A stretch of 27,020 nucleotides of DNA, from contig NZ_DASZGI010000101.1 in the NCBI RefSeq assembly GCF_035938995.1, positions 1 to 27,020 of the forward strand. The letters are read 5' to 3'. The notes under the pieces are model-generated. The model ran no database searches. It worked only from the letters and a program-made list of their open reading frames with translations, and was not told the origin of the DNA. Both the position numbers and the translations under genes were made by a program. The DNA is from DASZGI01 sp035938995. GTDB taxonomy: Bacteria > Actinomycetota > Actinomycetes > Streptomycetales > Catenulisporaceae. Below are positions 14,325 through 23,130 of the stretch, piece by piece (within the stretch, counting starts at the first letter, position 1; every line of letters begins with the position of its first letter).

Positions 14325-17300
14325 ATGTCCTCGCCCGCTGTAGCCGTACCGCCGACTCCGCCCGCGATCCTGCTGGTGTCCACGGCCGACACCGACCTTC
14401 TCGCCGCCCGCGCCGCGGCCGAGGGCTACCGCGTCGCGAACCCCGCGCGCGTCTCGGACGAGGATCTCGGCGCCCTGATCGACGGAGCCGGCGTCGCGGT
14501 GCTGCGGCTGCTCGGCGGCGCACGCGTATGGGAACGCGGACTCGCGGCGCTCGCCCGCGCCGGAATCCCCGCGATCGTGCTCGGCGGCGAGGCCACCCCC
14601 GACGCCGACCTGATGGCACTGTCCTCGGTTCCACTGAACGTCGTCGCCGAGGCGTCGCGCTACCTGATCGCCGGCGGCCCGGAGAACCTCGCCCGCCTCG
14701 CCCGGTACCTGCGCGCCGCCGTCCTCGCTCCTGCCGACGCCGCCGCGCCCGGGATCGAACCGGAAGCGCCGCTCCCGATGCCCGAGTTCGGCGTCCACAG
14801 CGGCTACAGCATCCCCGGCGAACGGAAGCGTCCCACTGTCGGCATCGTCTACTACCGGGCGCACGAACTGTCCGGCAACACCGCCTTCGTCGAAACCCTC
14901 TGCGATGCCCTCGACGCCGCCGGCGCCAGCCCGCTCCCCGTCTTCTGCGGATCGCTGCGCACCCTGAGCGACACCGACGGACTGGTGGACCTGCTCAAGA
15001 ACTGCGACGCCTTGATCGCCACCGTGCTCGCGGGCGGCGGGACCGTCGCGGCCGACGCTTCCGCGGGCGGTGACGAGGACGCGTGGGACGTCGGCGCCCT
15101 CGCAGCCCTCGACATCCCGGTGCTCCAAGGGCTGTGTCTGACCTCCTCCCGCGCACACTGGCAGGACTCTAACGCCGCGCTGTCCCCGATGGACGCCGCG
15201 ATGCAGGTCGCGATCCCCGAGTTCGACGGCCGCCTGATCACCGTCCCGTTCTCGTTCAAGGAGTACGACGCAGACGGGATCGCGGTCTACGTCGCGGACC
15301 CCGAGCGCGCCGCCCGCATCGCCCGGATCGCCGCCCGGCACGCCGCGCTGTCCGCGAAACCCAACGCCGACAAGCGCATCGGCATCCTGCTGTCCTCCTA
15401 TCCGACCAAGCACGCGCGTATCGGCAACGCCGTCGGACTGGACACCCCCGCCTCCGCCGTCCGCCTGCTCACCGCGCTGCGCGACACCGGCTACACCCTC
15501 GCCCCCTTCCCCGAGGACGGCGACACCCTCATCCACTCGCTCATCGCCGCCGGCGGCCACGACGTCGAATGGCTCACCGAGGACCAACTGGCCGCCGCGT
15601 CCGCCCGCGTACCGCTCGCCCGATACGAGGCCTGGTTCGCCGCGCTGCCCGAAGACCTGCGCGAGGCGATCCGCGAGCACTGGGGCGAACCCCCCGGCTC
15701 CCTCTACGTCGACGAATCGGGCCCCGACGGCCCCGAGATCGTCCTGGCCACGCTCACCTTCGGCAACACGGTCCTGATGATCCAGCCGCCGCGCGGCTTC
15801 GGCGAGAACCCGATCGCGATCTACCACGACCCCGACCTGCCCCCGAGCCACCACTACCTGGCCGCCTACCGCTGGCTCGCCGCCGTGCCCGAGCACGGCG
15901 GCTTCGGCGCCGACGCCCTGATCCACCTGGGCAAACACGGCACCCTCGAGTGGCTGCCGGGCAAGGGCCTGGGCCTGTCCGCCTCCTGCGCCCCCGACGC
16001 CGTCCTGACCGACCTGCCGCTGATCTATCCCTTCATCGTCAACGACCCCGGCGAAGGCACCCAGGCCAAGCGCCGCGCCCACGCCGCCGTCGTCGACCAC
16101 CTCATCCCGCCGATGGCCCGCGCCGACTCCTACGGCGACCTGGCGAAACTAGAGCAGCTGCTCGACGAGTACGCCACCGTCCAGGCGCTCGACCCGGCCA
16201 AGACCCCAGTGGTGCGCGCCCAGATCTGGGAGCTGGTCACCGCGGCCCGGCTGCACCACGACCTGCACCAGCCGCAGATGCCCGGCGCGGACGACTTCGA
16301 CGACTTCGTCCTGCACATCGACGGCTACCTCTGCGAGATCAAGGACGTGCAGATCCGCGACGGCCTGCACGTGCTCGGCCGCGCACCCGAGGGCGCCGAG
16401 CTGGTCAACGACGTGCTCGCGATCCTGCGCGCCCGCCAGGTGTTCGGCGGCGCGGCCGGCTTCGAAGGCCGCGGCGGCGCACTGCCCGGTCTGCGCCGCG
16501 CTCTGGCAGCGGCCGCCGGGCTGCCCGAGGACGCCGAGACCGACCCCGCGCACGTCGACCGGTTCGAGCAGGAGGCCCGCGATCTCATCGAAGGGCTCGC
16601 CGCCGCGGACTGGAGCGTCGACGCCTTCCTCGCCGCACGTGCCGTCGGCCCCGCCCTAGCTGACGCTGCCGATCGCCCCGCCCCAGCCCTAGCTGACCCT
16701 GCTGATCCCGAGGCCGCCACCCCGGCGTTGGCTACCGCCGACGACCGCGAGGCCGCCACCCCTACCCCCGCCGTCCTCGCCCTCACCCCCGACATCACCT
16801 CCATCCTCCGCTTCGCCGCCCACGAACTCGTCCCCCGATTGGCCCGAACCACCGACGAGATCGACAACGTCCTGCGCGCCCTCGACGGCGGCTACGTGCC
16901 GGCCGGCCCTTCCGGCTCGCCGACCCGTGGACTGGTCGGCGTCCTGCCGACCGGCCGCAACTTCTACTCCGTGGACCCCAAGGCGATCCCGTCGCGCAAC
17001 GCCTACGACGTCGGCAAGGCCCTCGCCGAATCGCTCCTGGCCCGGCACCTGGCCGACACCGGCGCCTACCCGCGCTCTGTCGGCATCACCGTCTGGGGCA
17101 CCAGCGCGATGCGAACCCAGGGCGACGACATCGCGGAGATCTTCGCACTGCTCGGCGTCGAACCGGTCTGGGACGACGCCTCCCGCCGGGTAACAGGCTT
17201 CGAGATCATCCCCGTCGACCGCCTCGGCCGCCCCCGCATCGACGTGACCGTCCGCATCTCAGGCTTCTTCCGCGACGCGTTCCCGCACGTGGTCGCACTC

Positions 17301-18152
17301 GTCGACGAAGCAGTGCGCACCGTCGCAGACCTCGACGAACTCGACGACCAGAACTACGTCAAGGCTCACGCAGCCGCCGATGAGGCGACCTACGCCGGTC
17401 ACGGCGACCCGCGCGCCCGCCGCCGAGCCACCACCCGCATCTTCGGCTCCAAGCCCGGCGCGTACGGAGCCGGCCTCCTGCCGCTGATCGACGCGCGCAA
17501 CTGGAAGACGGACGCCGACTTGGCCGAGGTGTTCGCGGTCTGGGGTGGCTACGCGTACGGCCGGGACCTGGACGGACGCGAAGCGCGCGCCGACATGGAC
17601 GCCGCGTTCCGCCGCATCGAGGCCGCCGCGAAGAACCAGGACACCCGCGAGCACGACATCGTCGACTCCGACGACTACTTCCAGTACCACGGCGGCATGG
17701 TCGCCTACGTGCGCGCGCTCACCGGCGAATCGCCCGCCGCCTACGTGGGCGACTCCGCCGTCCCCGACACGGTCAAAACCCGTACCCTCGGCGAGGAGAC
17801 GCACCGGGTGTTCCGCTCCCGCGTGGTCAACCCCAAGTGGATCGCGGCGATGCAGCGCCACGGCTACAAGGGCGCGTTCGAACTGGCGGCGACCGTGGAC
17901 TACCTGTTCGGCTACGACGCGACCGCCGGTGTAGTCGACGACTGGATGTACGAGAAACTCGCCGCCGCCTACGTCTTCGACGACACGAACGCACAATTCA
18001 TGCGCCGCTCGAACCCCTGGGCCCTGCGCGGCATCGCCGAGCGCCTGCTGGAAGCCGCCGACCGCAAACTTTGGTCGGAGCCCGAGCCCGACACCCTCGA
18101 CCGCCTGCGCGAGGTCTATCTCGAGCTGGAAGGCGACCTCGAGGGCGAGTAG
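14325..18152 (+). CDS. cobN: Cobaltochelatase subunit CobN
   Basis: 1275 aa, the usual CobN size. It is the large porphyrin/corrin-binding subunit of the ATP-dependent chelatase that inserts Co2+ into hydrogenobyrinic acid a,c-diamide (late-insertion route). Family blocks seen in order: HSGYSIPGERKRPTVGIVYY, HLGKHGTLEWLPGKG (GKHGT at residues 536-540, with the conserved His), IYPFIVNDPGEGTQAKRRAHA, YDVGKALAESLL, WGTSAMRTQGDDIAEIF, RIDVTVRISGFFRDAFPHVV and DDYFQYHGGMVAYVRALTG. Residues ~777-823 are an Ala/Pro/Asp-rich repetitive insertion. The start ATG 14325 follows AAGGCACCCC by 5 nt, a sequence repeated before the next gene of the pathway. Its ATPase partner is encoded at 18527, after the riboswitch. 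Confidence 0.95.
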   Translation: MSSPAVAVPPTPPAILLVSTADTDLLAARAAAEGYRVANPARVSDEDLGALIDGAGVAVLRLLGGARVWERGLAALARAGIPAIVLGGEATPDADLMALSSVPLNVVAEASRYLIAGGPENLARLARYLRAAVLAPADAAAPGIEPEAPLPMPEFGVHSGYSIPGERKRPTVGIVYYRAHELSGNTAFVETLCDALDAAGASPLPVFCGSLRTLSDTDGLVDLLKNCDALIATVLAGGGTVAADASAGGDEDAWDVGALAALDIPVLQGLCLTSSRAHWQDSNAALSPMDAAMQVAIPEFDGRLITVPFSFKEYDADGIAVYVADPERAARIARIAARHAALSAKPNADKRIGILLSSYPTKHARIGNAVGLDTPASAVRLLTALRDTGYTLAPFPEDGDTLIHSLIAAGGHDVEWLTEDQLAAASARVPLARYEAWFAALPEDLREAIREHWGEPPGSLYVDESGPDGPEIVLATLTFGNTVLMIQPPRGFGENPIAIYHDPDLPPSHHYLAAYRWLAAVPEHGGFGADALIHLGKHGTLEWLPGKGLGLSASCAPDAVLTDLPLIYPFIVNDPGEGTQAKRRAHAAVVDHLIPPMARADSYGDLAKLEQLLDEYATVQALDPAKTPVVRAQIWELVTAARLHHDLHQPQMPGADDFDDFVLHIDGYLCEIKDVQIRDGLHVLGRAPEGAELVNDVLAILRARQVFGGAAGFEGRGGALPGLRRALAAAAGLPEDAETDPAHVDRFEQEARDLIEGLAAADWSVDAFLAARAVGPALADAADRPAPALADPADPEAATPALATADDREAATPTPAVLALTPDITSILRFAAHELVPRLARTTDEIDNVLRALDGGYVPAGPSGSPTRGLVGVLPTGRNFYSVDPKAIPSRNAYDVGKALAESLLARHLADTGAYPRSVGITVWGTSAMRTQGDDIAEIFALLGVEPVWDDASRRVTGFEIIPVDRLGRPRIDVTVRISGFFRDAFPHVVALVDEAVRTVADLDELDDQNYVKAHAAADEATYAGHGDPRARRRATTRIFGSKPGAYGAGLLPLIDARNWKTDADLAEVFAVWGGYAYGRDLDGREARADMDAAFRRIEAAAKNQDTREHDIVDSDDYFQYHGGMVAYVRALTGESPAAYVGDSAVPDTVKTRTLGEETHRVFRSRVVNPKWIAAMQRHGYKGAFELAATVDYLFGYDATAGVVDDWMYEKLAAAYVFDDTNAQFMRRSNPWALRGIAERLLEAADRKLWSEPEPDTLDRLREVYLELEGDLEGE
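16653..16767 (+). repeat. Short tandem repeats encoding the Ala/Pro/Asp-rich insertion of CobN
   Basis: GCCCTAGCTGAC occurs at 16653-16664 and again at 16686-16697, 33 nt apart. It is followed by two copies of GAGGCCGCCACCCC 39 nt apart. Both periods are multiples of three, so the reading frame is kept. The encoded peptide contains runs such as ALADPADPEAATPALATA. Confidence 0.6.
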
Positions 18153-18334
18153 CAACGACCAATCCGATGATCCAACATCCGAAGAGCGAACATTAGCTCG
18201 ATGTGGTGATCTCCAGGCTCGATCGGCGTTTTGTCTGAAGACCACCCCATAGGGTGATCAGTGGGTCGGCTTCCTCGAGATTGTGACCGAGCACTGGTGG
18301 CGGGGTCTGTTCGGCGCCCGGCTATGCTCTAGGC
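18153..18334. other. Region between cobN and the cobalamin riboswitch
   Basis: No gene is apparent. TATGCT at 18323-18328, about 7 nt before the riboswitch 5' helix, could be the -10 box of a promoter for the downstream operon; no -35 is recognisable. There is no clear terminator after cobN, so some read-through from cobN is possible. Confidence 0.45.
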
Positions 18335-18470
18335 GACGGCCACGGAGGAATCCGGTGCAGGCCCGCCCGCGCCACGTGCGCGGCGGCCGAGTCCGGAGCG
18401 GTCCCGCCACTGTGAACGCGACGCCTGCCTGCTTGTCGGGGCGCGCGTGAGTCAGGAACTCCCGGCCGTC
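18335..18470 (+). ncRNA. Cobalamin (AdoCbl-type) riboswitch
   Basis: Conserved blocks are in the right order: GGAGGAATCCGGTG (18344-18357), GAGTCCGGAGCGGTCCCGCC with the B12 box GCCACTGTGA (up to 18415), and GAGTCAGGAACTCCC near the 3' end. GACGGCC (18335-18341) pairs with GGCCGTC (18464-18470) to close the P1 helix. A GC-rich hairpin around GCCCGCCCGCGCCACGTG...GGCGGC sits between the CCGGTG block and the GAGTCCGG block. Binding of cobalamin normally represses the downstream genes. The leader runs 56 nt more to the GTG at 18527 with no obvious T-tract terminator, so control by occlusion of the ribosome site (AAGGAAGG, 18511-18518) is more likely than attenuation. Confidence 0.93.
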
Positions 18471-18526
18471 CGTCGTCAGCTTGCTCGATCGGGCGTGGGC
18501 TCCCGAAAGAAGGAAGGCACCCCACT

Positions 18527-20938
18527 GTGGCCGTCGCCGCGCCGTTCTCGACCGGTTCCGCGCTCGCGGCCGATCCGCAGTTCCCGTTCTCGGCCGTGCT
18601 CGGCCAGGAGGATCTGCGTCTCGCGCTCATCCTCAACGCCGTCCACCCGGCCGTCGGCGGCGTGCTGGCGCGCGGCGAGAAGGGCACCGCGAAATCCACC
18701 CTCGTGCGCGCGCTCGCCGCGGTGCTGCCCTGGGTCGGCGCGGTGACCGGCTGCCGTTTCGCCTGCGATCCGACCGCCTCTGACCCAGCCTGTCCCGACG
18801 GGCCCCACCCGCCCGACGCGCAGGCCGACGTGCGCCGCGCCCGGCTGGTCGAGCTCCCGGTCGGCGCCTCGGAGGACCGGCTGACCGGCTCCCTGGACCT
18901 CGAGCGCGCCCTCGGCCACGGCGTCGCCGCCTACCAGCCGGGGCTGCTGGCCGCCGCGCACCGCGGCATGCTCTACGTCGACGAGGTCAACCTGCTGCCG
19001 GACCACCTGGTCGACGTGCTGCTGGACGCCGCCGCGATGGGCGTCGCACACGTCGAGCGCGACGGGGTCTCGGTCCGCCATGCCGCCCGCTTCATCCTGG
19101 TCGGCACCATGAACCCGGAGGAGGGGGAGCTGCGGCCGCAGCTGCTCGATCGGTTCGGGCTCACGGTCGAGGTCGCCGCGAGCCGCGACCCGCGCGACCG
19201 CGCCGAGGTCGTGCGCCGCCGTCTGGCCTACGAGGCCGACCCAGCCGGTTTCGCTGCCACGTGGGCAGCAGCGGACCGGGAGCTCGGGGAACGCATCGCC
19301 GCGGCGCGCGCCGCCCTCGGCGCGGTCGTCCTGCCGAATGCCGAGTTGGAGCGGATCGCGCGGGTGTGCGCCGCGTTCGAGGTCGACGGCATGCGTGCGG
19401 ACCTGGTGACCGCGCGCGCCGCGATCGCACTCGCGGCGTGGCGCGGCCTGTCTGCTGTGACCGCGGCCGAAGTGCGTGAAGCGGCTCGGCTGGCCTTGCC
19501 GCACCGTCGCCGCCGCAACCCGTTCGACGCGCCCGGCCTGGACCAGGACAAGCTCGACGAGGCGCTTGCCGACGCACCCGACGACGGCCCGGAGCCGGAC
19601 GGACCGGGACACGGCCGTGGTCCCTCCGAATCGGACGGTGCTGACGCGGGCGGGGGAGACGAGGCGTCGGCGCCCGAGCCCGCTGGCGCACCACCGGCGA
19701 TGACATCTGGCGCCGCACGCGAGCTCGACGGTCAAGGCGACGCCCGGAATGACGTCGGCCGAGACGACACTCACGCAGAGGCTTCCGTCCCCGAGCCCGG
19801 CGAGATCCGACCAGATAACAGGCCCATGAAACTTGGCGGAGCGGGCAACGGGGCGGGGGTGGGCGCTGGGAGAGAAGAGCAGGCTGCCGTAGCGGCGAGC
19901 GAGCCGTATCGCACCAAGCTGTACGTCGTGCCTGGAGTCGGCGAGGGTGTACCCGGCCGCCGCTCCGCCGGACGCGCTACGGGTCGCGGACGCACCGTTG
20001 GGGCTGAGAAACCCGACTGTGCCACCGGATCGGTGCATCTTCCGGCGACCTTGCGCGCTGCTGCCGCGCGCCAGCTGGAGCGTGGCCGGGTGGCTGGCGG
20101 GCCGCTGCTGTTCGACGTCTCCGACCTGCGCGCGCCGGTGCGGCGGGACCGCGAGGGGAACCTTGTGCTGTTCGTGGTCGACGCGTCGGGCTCGATGGCC
20201 GCACGTGCGCGCATGGCCGCGGTCAAGGGGGCGGTGCTTTCTCTGCTGCTCGACGCGTATCAGCGCCGCGACAAGGTCGGGCTGGTGACGTTCCGGGGCG
20301 CAAGCGCCGAGGTCGCGCTGCCGCCGACCGGCTCAGTCGAGGCCGCCGCTGCACGGCTGGCGAGTCTGCCGACCGGCGGCCGCACCCCGTTGGCCGCCGG
20401 GCTGACGACCGCTGCGGACGTGGTGCGACGGGAGCGGCTCAGAGACCCGCGCAGGCGCCCGCTGCTCATCGTGGTCACGGACGGCCGGGCGACCGCGAGT
20501 GGCCTCAACGTCGGTGCGCGCATTCACGGCGGCGGATCCAACGTCGGTGCGCGTGTTCACAGCGGCGGCGGATCCTCGGACGCCAATAACAGGCCCACGG
20601 GAGCAGTGGCAGGACGTGTGGCGGCAGGACATACGGCGGCCGGGCGTGCGGCGCCAGGACCAGCAGCGATCGGTTGGGCGCTCGCTGAGGTATGGCGAGT
20701 GGCGGCGTACATCGCATCCACAGGCACGGCCTCGATCGTCGTGGACTGCGAGGCGGGCCCGGTGCGCCTCGGACTTGCGGCGTCTCTGGCGGCCGCGCTC
20801 GGCGGTGAGCACGTGCCCATGGCCGATCTGGCGGTCGACTCGCTCGCCTCGACCGTGCGCGCGACCACCGGGCCACAAGCCCACCGGCTCTCGCACTGGC
20901 CCGCGCCCCAGCATCCGACGACACGGAAGGCGGCCTGA
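18527..20938 (+). CDS. ChlI/ChlD-type cobaltochelatase ATPase subunit (AAA+ plus VWA fusion)
   Basis: 803 aa from GTG 18527, preceded by AAGGAAGG. The N-terminal AAA+ domain has Walker A GEKGTAKS (residues 50-57) and Walker B YVDEVNLL (Asp152), followed by GTMNPEEGELRPQLLDRFGL, the sensor region typical of magnesium/cobalt chelatase I subunits. An acidic, Gly/Pro-rich linker covers ~345-520. The C-terminal VWA domain has an intact MIDAS: DASGS (Asp552), GGRTPLAAGL and VTDGRAT. In actinobacteria this single protein replaces CobS and CobT and works with CobN to insert cobalt, coupling ATP hydrolysis to the reaction. The protein is about 100 residues longer than I would expect, owing to the linker and a repeat-containing insertion within the VWA domain (residues ~661-714). 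It is the first gene after the cobalamin riboswitch. Confidence 0.9.
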   Translation: MAVAAPFSTGSALAADPQFPFSAVLGQEDLRLALILNAVHPAVGGVLARGEKGTAKSTLVRALAAVLPWVGAVTGCRFACDPTASDPACPDGPHPPDAQADVRRARLVELPVGASEDRLTGSLDLERALGHGVAAYQPGLLAAAHRGMLYVDEVNLLPDHLVDVLLDAAAMGVAHVERDGVSVRHAARFILVGTMNPEEGELRPQLLDRFGLTVEVAASRDPRDRAEVVRRRLAYEADPAGFAATWAAADRELGERIAAARAALGAVVLPNAELERIARVCAAFEVDGMRADLVTARAAIALAAWRGLSAVTAAEVREAARLALPHRRRRNPFDAPGLDQDKLDEALADAPDDGPEPDGPGHGRGPSESDGADAGGGDEASAPEPAGAPPAMTSGAARELDGQGDARNDVGRDDTHAEASVPEPGEIRPDNRPMKLGGAGNGAGVGAGREEQAAVAASEPYRTKLYVVPGVGEGVPGRRSAGRATGRGRTVGAEKPDCATGSVHLPATLRAAAARQLERGRVAGGPLLFDVSDLRAPVRRDREGNLVLFVVDASGSMAARARMAAVKGAVLSLLLDAYQRRDKVGLVTFRGASAEVALPPTGSVEAAAARLASLPTGGRTPLAAGLTTAADVVRRERLRDPRRRPLLIVVTDGRATASGLNVGARIHGGGSNVGARVHSGGGSSDANNRPTGAVAGRVAAGHTAAGRAAPGPAAIGWALAEVWRVAAYIASTGTASIVVDCEAGPVRLGLAASLAAALGGEHVPMADLAVDSLASTVRATTGPQAHRLSHWPAPQHPTTRKAA
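20507..20575 (+). repeat. 33/36-bp tandem repeat inside the VWA domain of the chelatase subunit
   Basis: Unit 1 (20507-20539) and unit 2 (20540-20575) both start AACGTCGGTGCGCG and end GGCGGCGGATCC. Unit 2 has one extra GGC codon. They encode NVGARIHGGGS and NVGARVHSGGGS. The pair sits just after the VTDGRAT motif and opens a ~54-residue Gly/Ala/His-containing insertion before the domain resumes at IGWALAEVWRVAAY. Confidence 0.85.
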
Positions 20939-20944
20939 CGCGCC

Positions 20945-21601
20945 ATGCCTCAAGGACAGCCGCTCTACGTGCCCGACGACGGCCTGACCACCCGTCAGCG
21001 CCGCACCCGTCCGCTGCTGATCGTCCACACCGGCCACGGCAAGGGCAAGACCACAGCTGCCTTCGGCCTGGCCCTGCGCGCCTGGAACGCCGGGTGGCCG
21101 ATCGGGGTGTTCCAGTTCGTGAAGTCCGCGAAGTGGCGCATCGGCGAGGAGCCCGTGTTCAGGACCCTCGGCGCGCTGCACGACCAGACCGGCCAGGGCG
21201 CCCCGGTGGCCTGGCACAAGATGGGGGAGGGGTGGAGCTGGCTTCGGGGGAACGGGGGTCGCCCCCCGGGATCTGGCGCAGCGCGCGACCTGCACACCGA
21301 TCCCGAGATGCAGGCCGACAATGCGCGCGCCGGCTGGGAGCGGATCAAGCAGGACCTGGCCGCCGAGACCTACAAGCTCTACCTCCTAGACGAGTTCACC
21401 TACCCGCTCAAGTGGGGGTGGATCGAGGCCAAGGAGGTCGTCGAGGTGCTGCGCGACCGCCCCGGCACCCAGCACGTGATCGTCACCGGGCGCGACGCCG
21501 CCCCCGAACTGCTCGAGGCCGCGGACCTGGTCACCGAGATGACGAAGGTCAAGCACCCCATGGACGCCGGGCAGAAGGGCCAGAAGGGGATCGAGTGGTG
21601 A
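20945..21601 (+). CDS. cobO: Cob(I)yrinic acid a,c-diamide adenosyltransferase
   Basis: 218 aa. It transfers the adenosyl group of ATP to cob(I)yrinic acid a,c-diamide, forming the Co-C bond. The P-loop variant GHGKGKTT at residues 30-37 is the CobO/BtuR hallmark. Further blocks are RAWNAGWPIGVFQFVKSAKW, AWHKMGEGWSW, LYLLDEFTYPLKWGWI and HVIVTGRDAAPELLEAADLVTEM. A Gly/Pro-rich stretch RGNGGRPPGSGAARDLHTD after GEGWSW appears longer than in typical CobO. It starts 6 bp after the chelatase gene, and its stop overlaps the cobB start (GTGA), so it is clearly in the same operon. Confidence 0.94.
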   Translation: MPQGQPLYVPDDGLTTRQRRTRPLLIVHTGHGKGKTTAAFGLALRAWNAGWPIGVFQFVKSAKWRIGEEPVFRTLGALHDQTGQGAPVAWHKMGEGWSWLRGNGGRPPGSGAARDLHTDPEMQADNARAGWERIKQDLAAETYKLYLLDEFTYPLKWGWIEAKEVVEVLRDRPGTQHVIVTGRDAAPELLEAADLVTEMTKVKHPMDAGQKGQKGIEW

Positions 21602-23130
21602 CGGGCGTACCGCGCCTCGTCGTCGCCGCCCCCGCGTCCGGCCACGGCAAGACCACGGTCGCGACCGGCCTCGTCGCCGCCTTCGCCCGCCGCGGCCTCG
21701 ACGTCGCGCCGTTCAAGGTCGGACCCGACTACATCGACCCCGGATACCACGGCCTGGCCACGCGCGTGGGCCAACCGGACCGTCCCGGCCGTCCGGGGCG
21801 CAACCTCGACCCCTTCCTCGCCGGCGAGGAGCGGGTGCGCGATCTGTTCGCACACGGCTCGCGCGGCGCGGACCTCGCGATCGTCGAAGGCGTCATGGGC
21901 CTGTACGACGGCGCGGTGGGGCGCGGTGATTTCGCCTCCACAGCACACGTCGCGCACCTGCTCGGCGCCCCGGTCATCCTGGTCGTGGACGCCACCGCCC
22001 AGGGCCGATCCGTCGCGGCGCTCGTGCACGGTTTCCGCTCGTTCGACCCCACGCTGCGCCTGGCCGGCGTCGTCCTCAACAACGTCGGCTCAGACCGCCA
22101 CCGCGAGATCCTGACTGAAGCGCTCGATGGAATCGGCGCGCCGTACCTCGGCGCACTGCACCGCAGCCACGCGGTCGCCGCGCCATCGCGTCATCTCGGG
22201 CTCGTTCCGGTCGCCGAGCGCGCCCCGGAAGCGGTCGCCGCCGTCTCAGCCCTCGCCGACCTGGTCGCCGAGCGCTTGGACCTCGCGCAGATCGAGCGGA
22301 TCGCCCGCTCGGCCGCGCCGCTACCGCCACGAGACTGGACTCCCGAAGCGGCGGTCCACGACGGCGCCACACCACACGGGAACCGACAAACCGCACCTGA
22401 CGCCGCGGAAGCACCCGCGCACGCGCACCACGTTGCGCTCGACGGCCACGACGCGCCTCTTGACCCGAACAGCAATCCCTCCCGGCCCGTCATCGCGATC
22501 GCTTCAGGCGCGGCCTTCACCTTCTCCTACGCCGAACACGCCGAACTGCTCGAGGCGGCCGGCGGGCAGGTCGTCCCCGTCGACCCGCTGCGCGACGAGA
22601 AACTTCCCGACGGCACCGCCGGCCTCGTCATCGGCGGCGGGTTCCCAGAGGTCTACGTCGGCGAGCTGTCTGCCAACGAGCCGCTGCGCGACGCTGTCCA
22701 GCGGCTGGCCGCCATCGGAGGCGTCATCGCCGCCGAGTGCGCCGGGCTGCTCTACCTCGCGCAGTCCCTCGACGGCGCGCCGATGTGCGGAGTGCTGCCC
22801 GCCGTCGCCACGATGACCGACCGGCTCACCCTCGGCTACCGCGAGGCCGCCGCGCCCGCGACGTCAGCCCTCTGCGACGCCGGGACCCGCGTCACCGGCC
22901 ACGAGTTCCACCGCACCCGCATCGAGCCGCTGCCGCCCGACACGGCCGAATTGACGTCAGCATCCGAACCCGCAGTCGGACCCGCGTGGCTTTGGCGCGC
23001 GGCAGAGGGCGAGACCGTCGCCGACGGCTACGTCACCGGTCGCGTGCACGCCTCCTACCTGCACCTGCACTGGGCCGGAACGCCGTCGATCGCCCGCCGG
23101 ATCGTCGAGGCGGCCGCATGCGCACGCTGA
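21598..23130 (+). CDS. cobB: Cobyrinate/hydrogenobyrinate a,c-diamide synthase
   Basis: 510 aa from GTG 21598, overlapping cobO by 4 bp. It amidates side chains a and c using glutamine and ATP. The N-terminal P-loop domain has APASGHGKTT (residues ~11-20), PFKVGPDYIDPGYH and the conserved IVEGVMGLYDG. The C-terminal class I-like glutamine amidotransferase domain has VIGGGFPEVY, nucleophile Cys381 in AAECAGLLYL, and GHEFHRTRIEP with His435. Residues ~246-295 between the two domains form a linker with several His (TPHG, AHAHH, DGHD), longer and more polar than needed. cobI overlaps its 3' end by 13 bp. Confidence 0.94.
   Translation: MTGVPRLVVAAPASGHGKTTVATGLVAAFARRGLDVAPFKVGPDYIDPGYHGLATRVGQPDRPGRPGRNLDPFLAGEERVRDLFAHGSRGADLAIVEGVMGLYDGAVGRGDFASTAHVAHLLGAPVILVVDATAQGRSVAALVHGFRSFDPTLRLAGVVLNNVGSDRHREILTEALDGIGAPYLGALHRSHAVAAPSRHLGLVPVAERAPEAVAAVSALADLVAERLDLAQIERIARSAAPLPPRDWTPEAAVHDGATPHGNRQTAPDAAEAPAHAHHVALDGHDAPLDPNSNPSRPVIAIASGAAFTFSYAEHAELLEAAGGQVVPVDPLRDEKLPDGTAGLVIGGGFPEVYVGELSANEPLRDAVQRLAAIGGVIAAECAGLLYLAQSLDGAPMCGVLPAVATMTDRLTLGYREAAAPATSALCDAGTRVTGHEFHRTRIEPLPPDTAELTSASEPAVGPAWLWRAAEGETVADGYVTGRVHASYLHLHWAGTPSIARRIVEAAACAR

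Noticed and set aside
14055..16100. A 681-codon open frame on the minus strand opposite cobN
   Set aside because: Its product is Gly/Ala/Arg/Asp-rich with no recognisable domain, and it mirrors the codon structure of cobN. Long antisense frames are expected in DNA with this GC content.
21094..21597. N-terminal extension in frame with CobB through cobO
   Set aside because: Arg/Gly-rich shadow sequence. The P-loop APASGHGKTT lies 10 residues after the GTG at 21598, which overlaps the cobO stop as expected for coupled genes.
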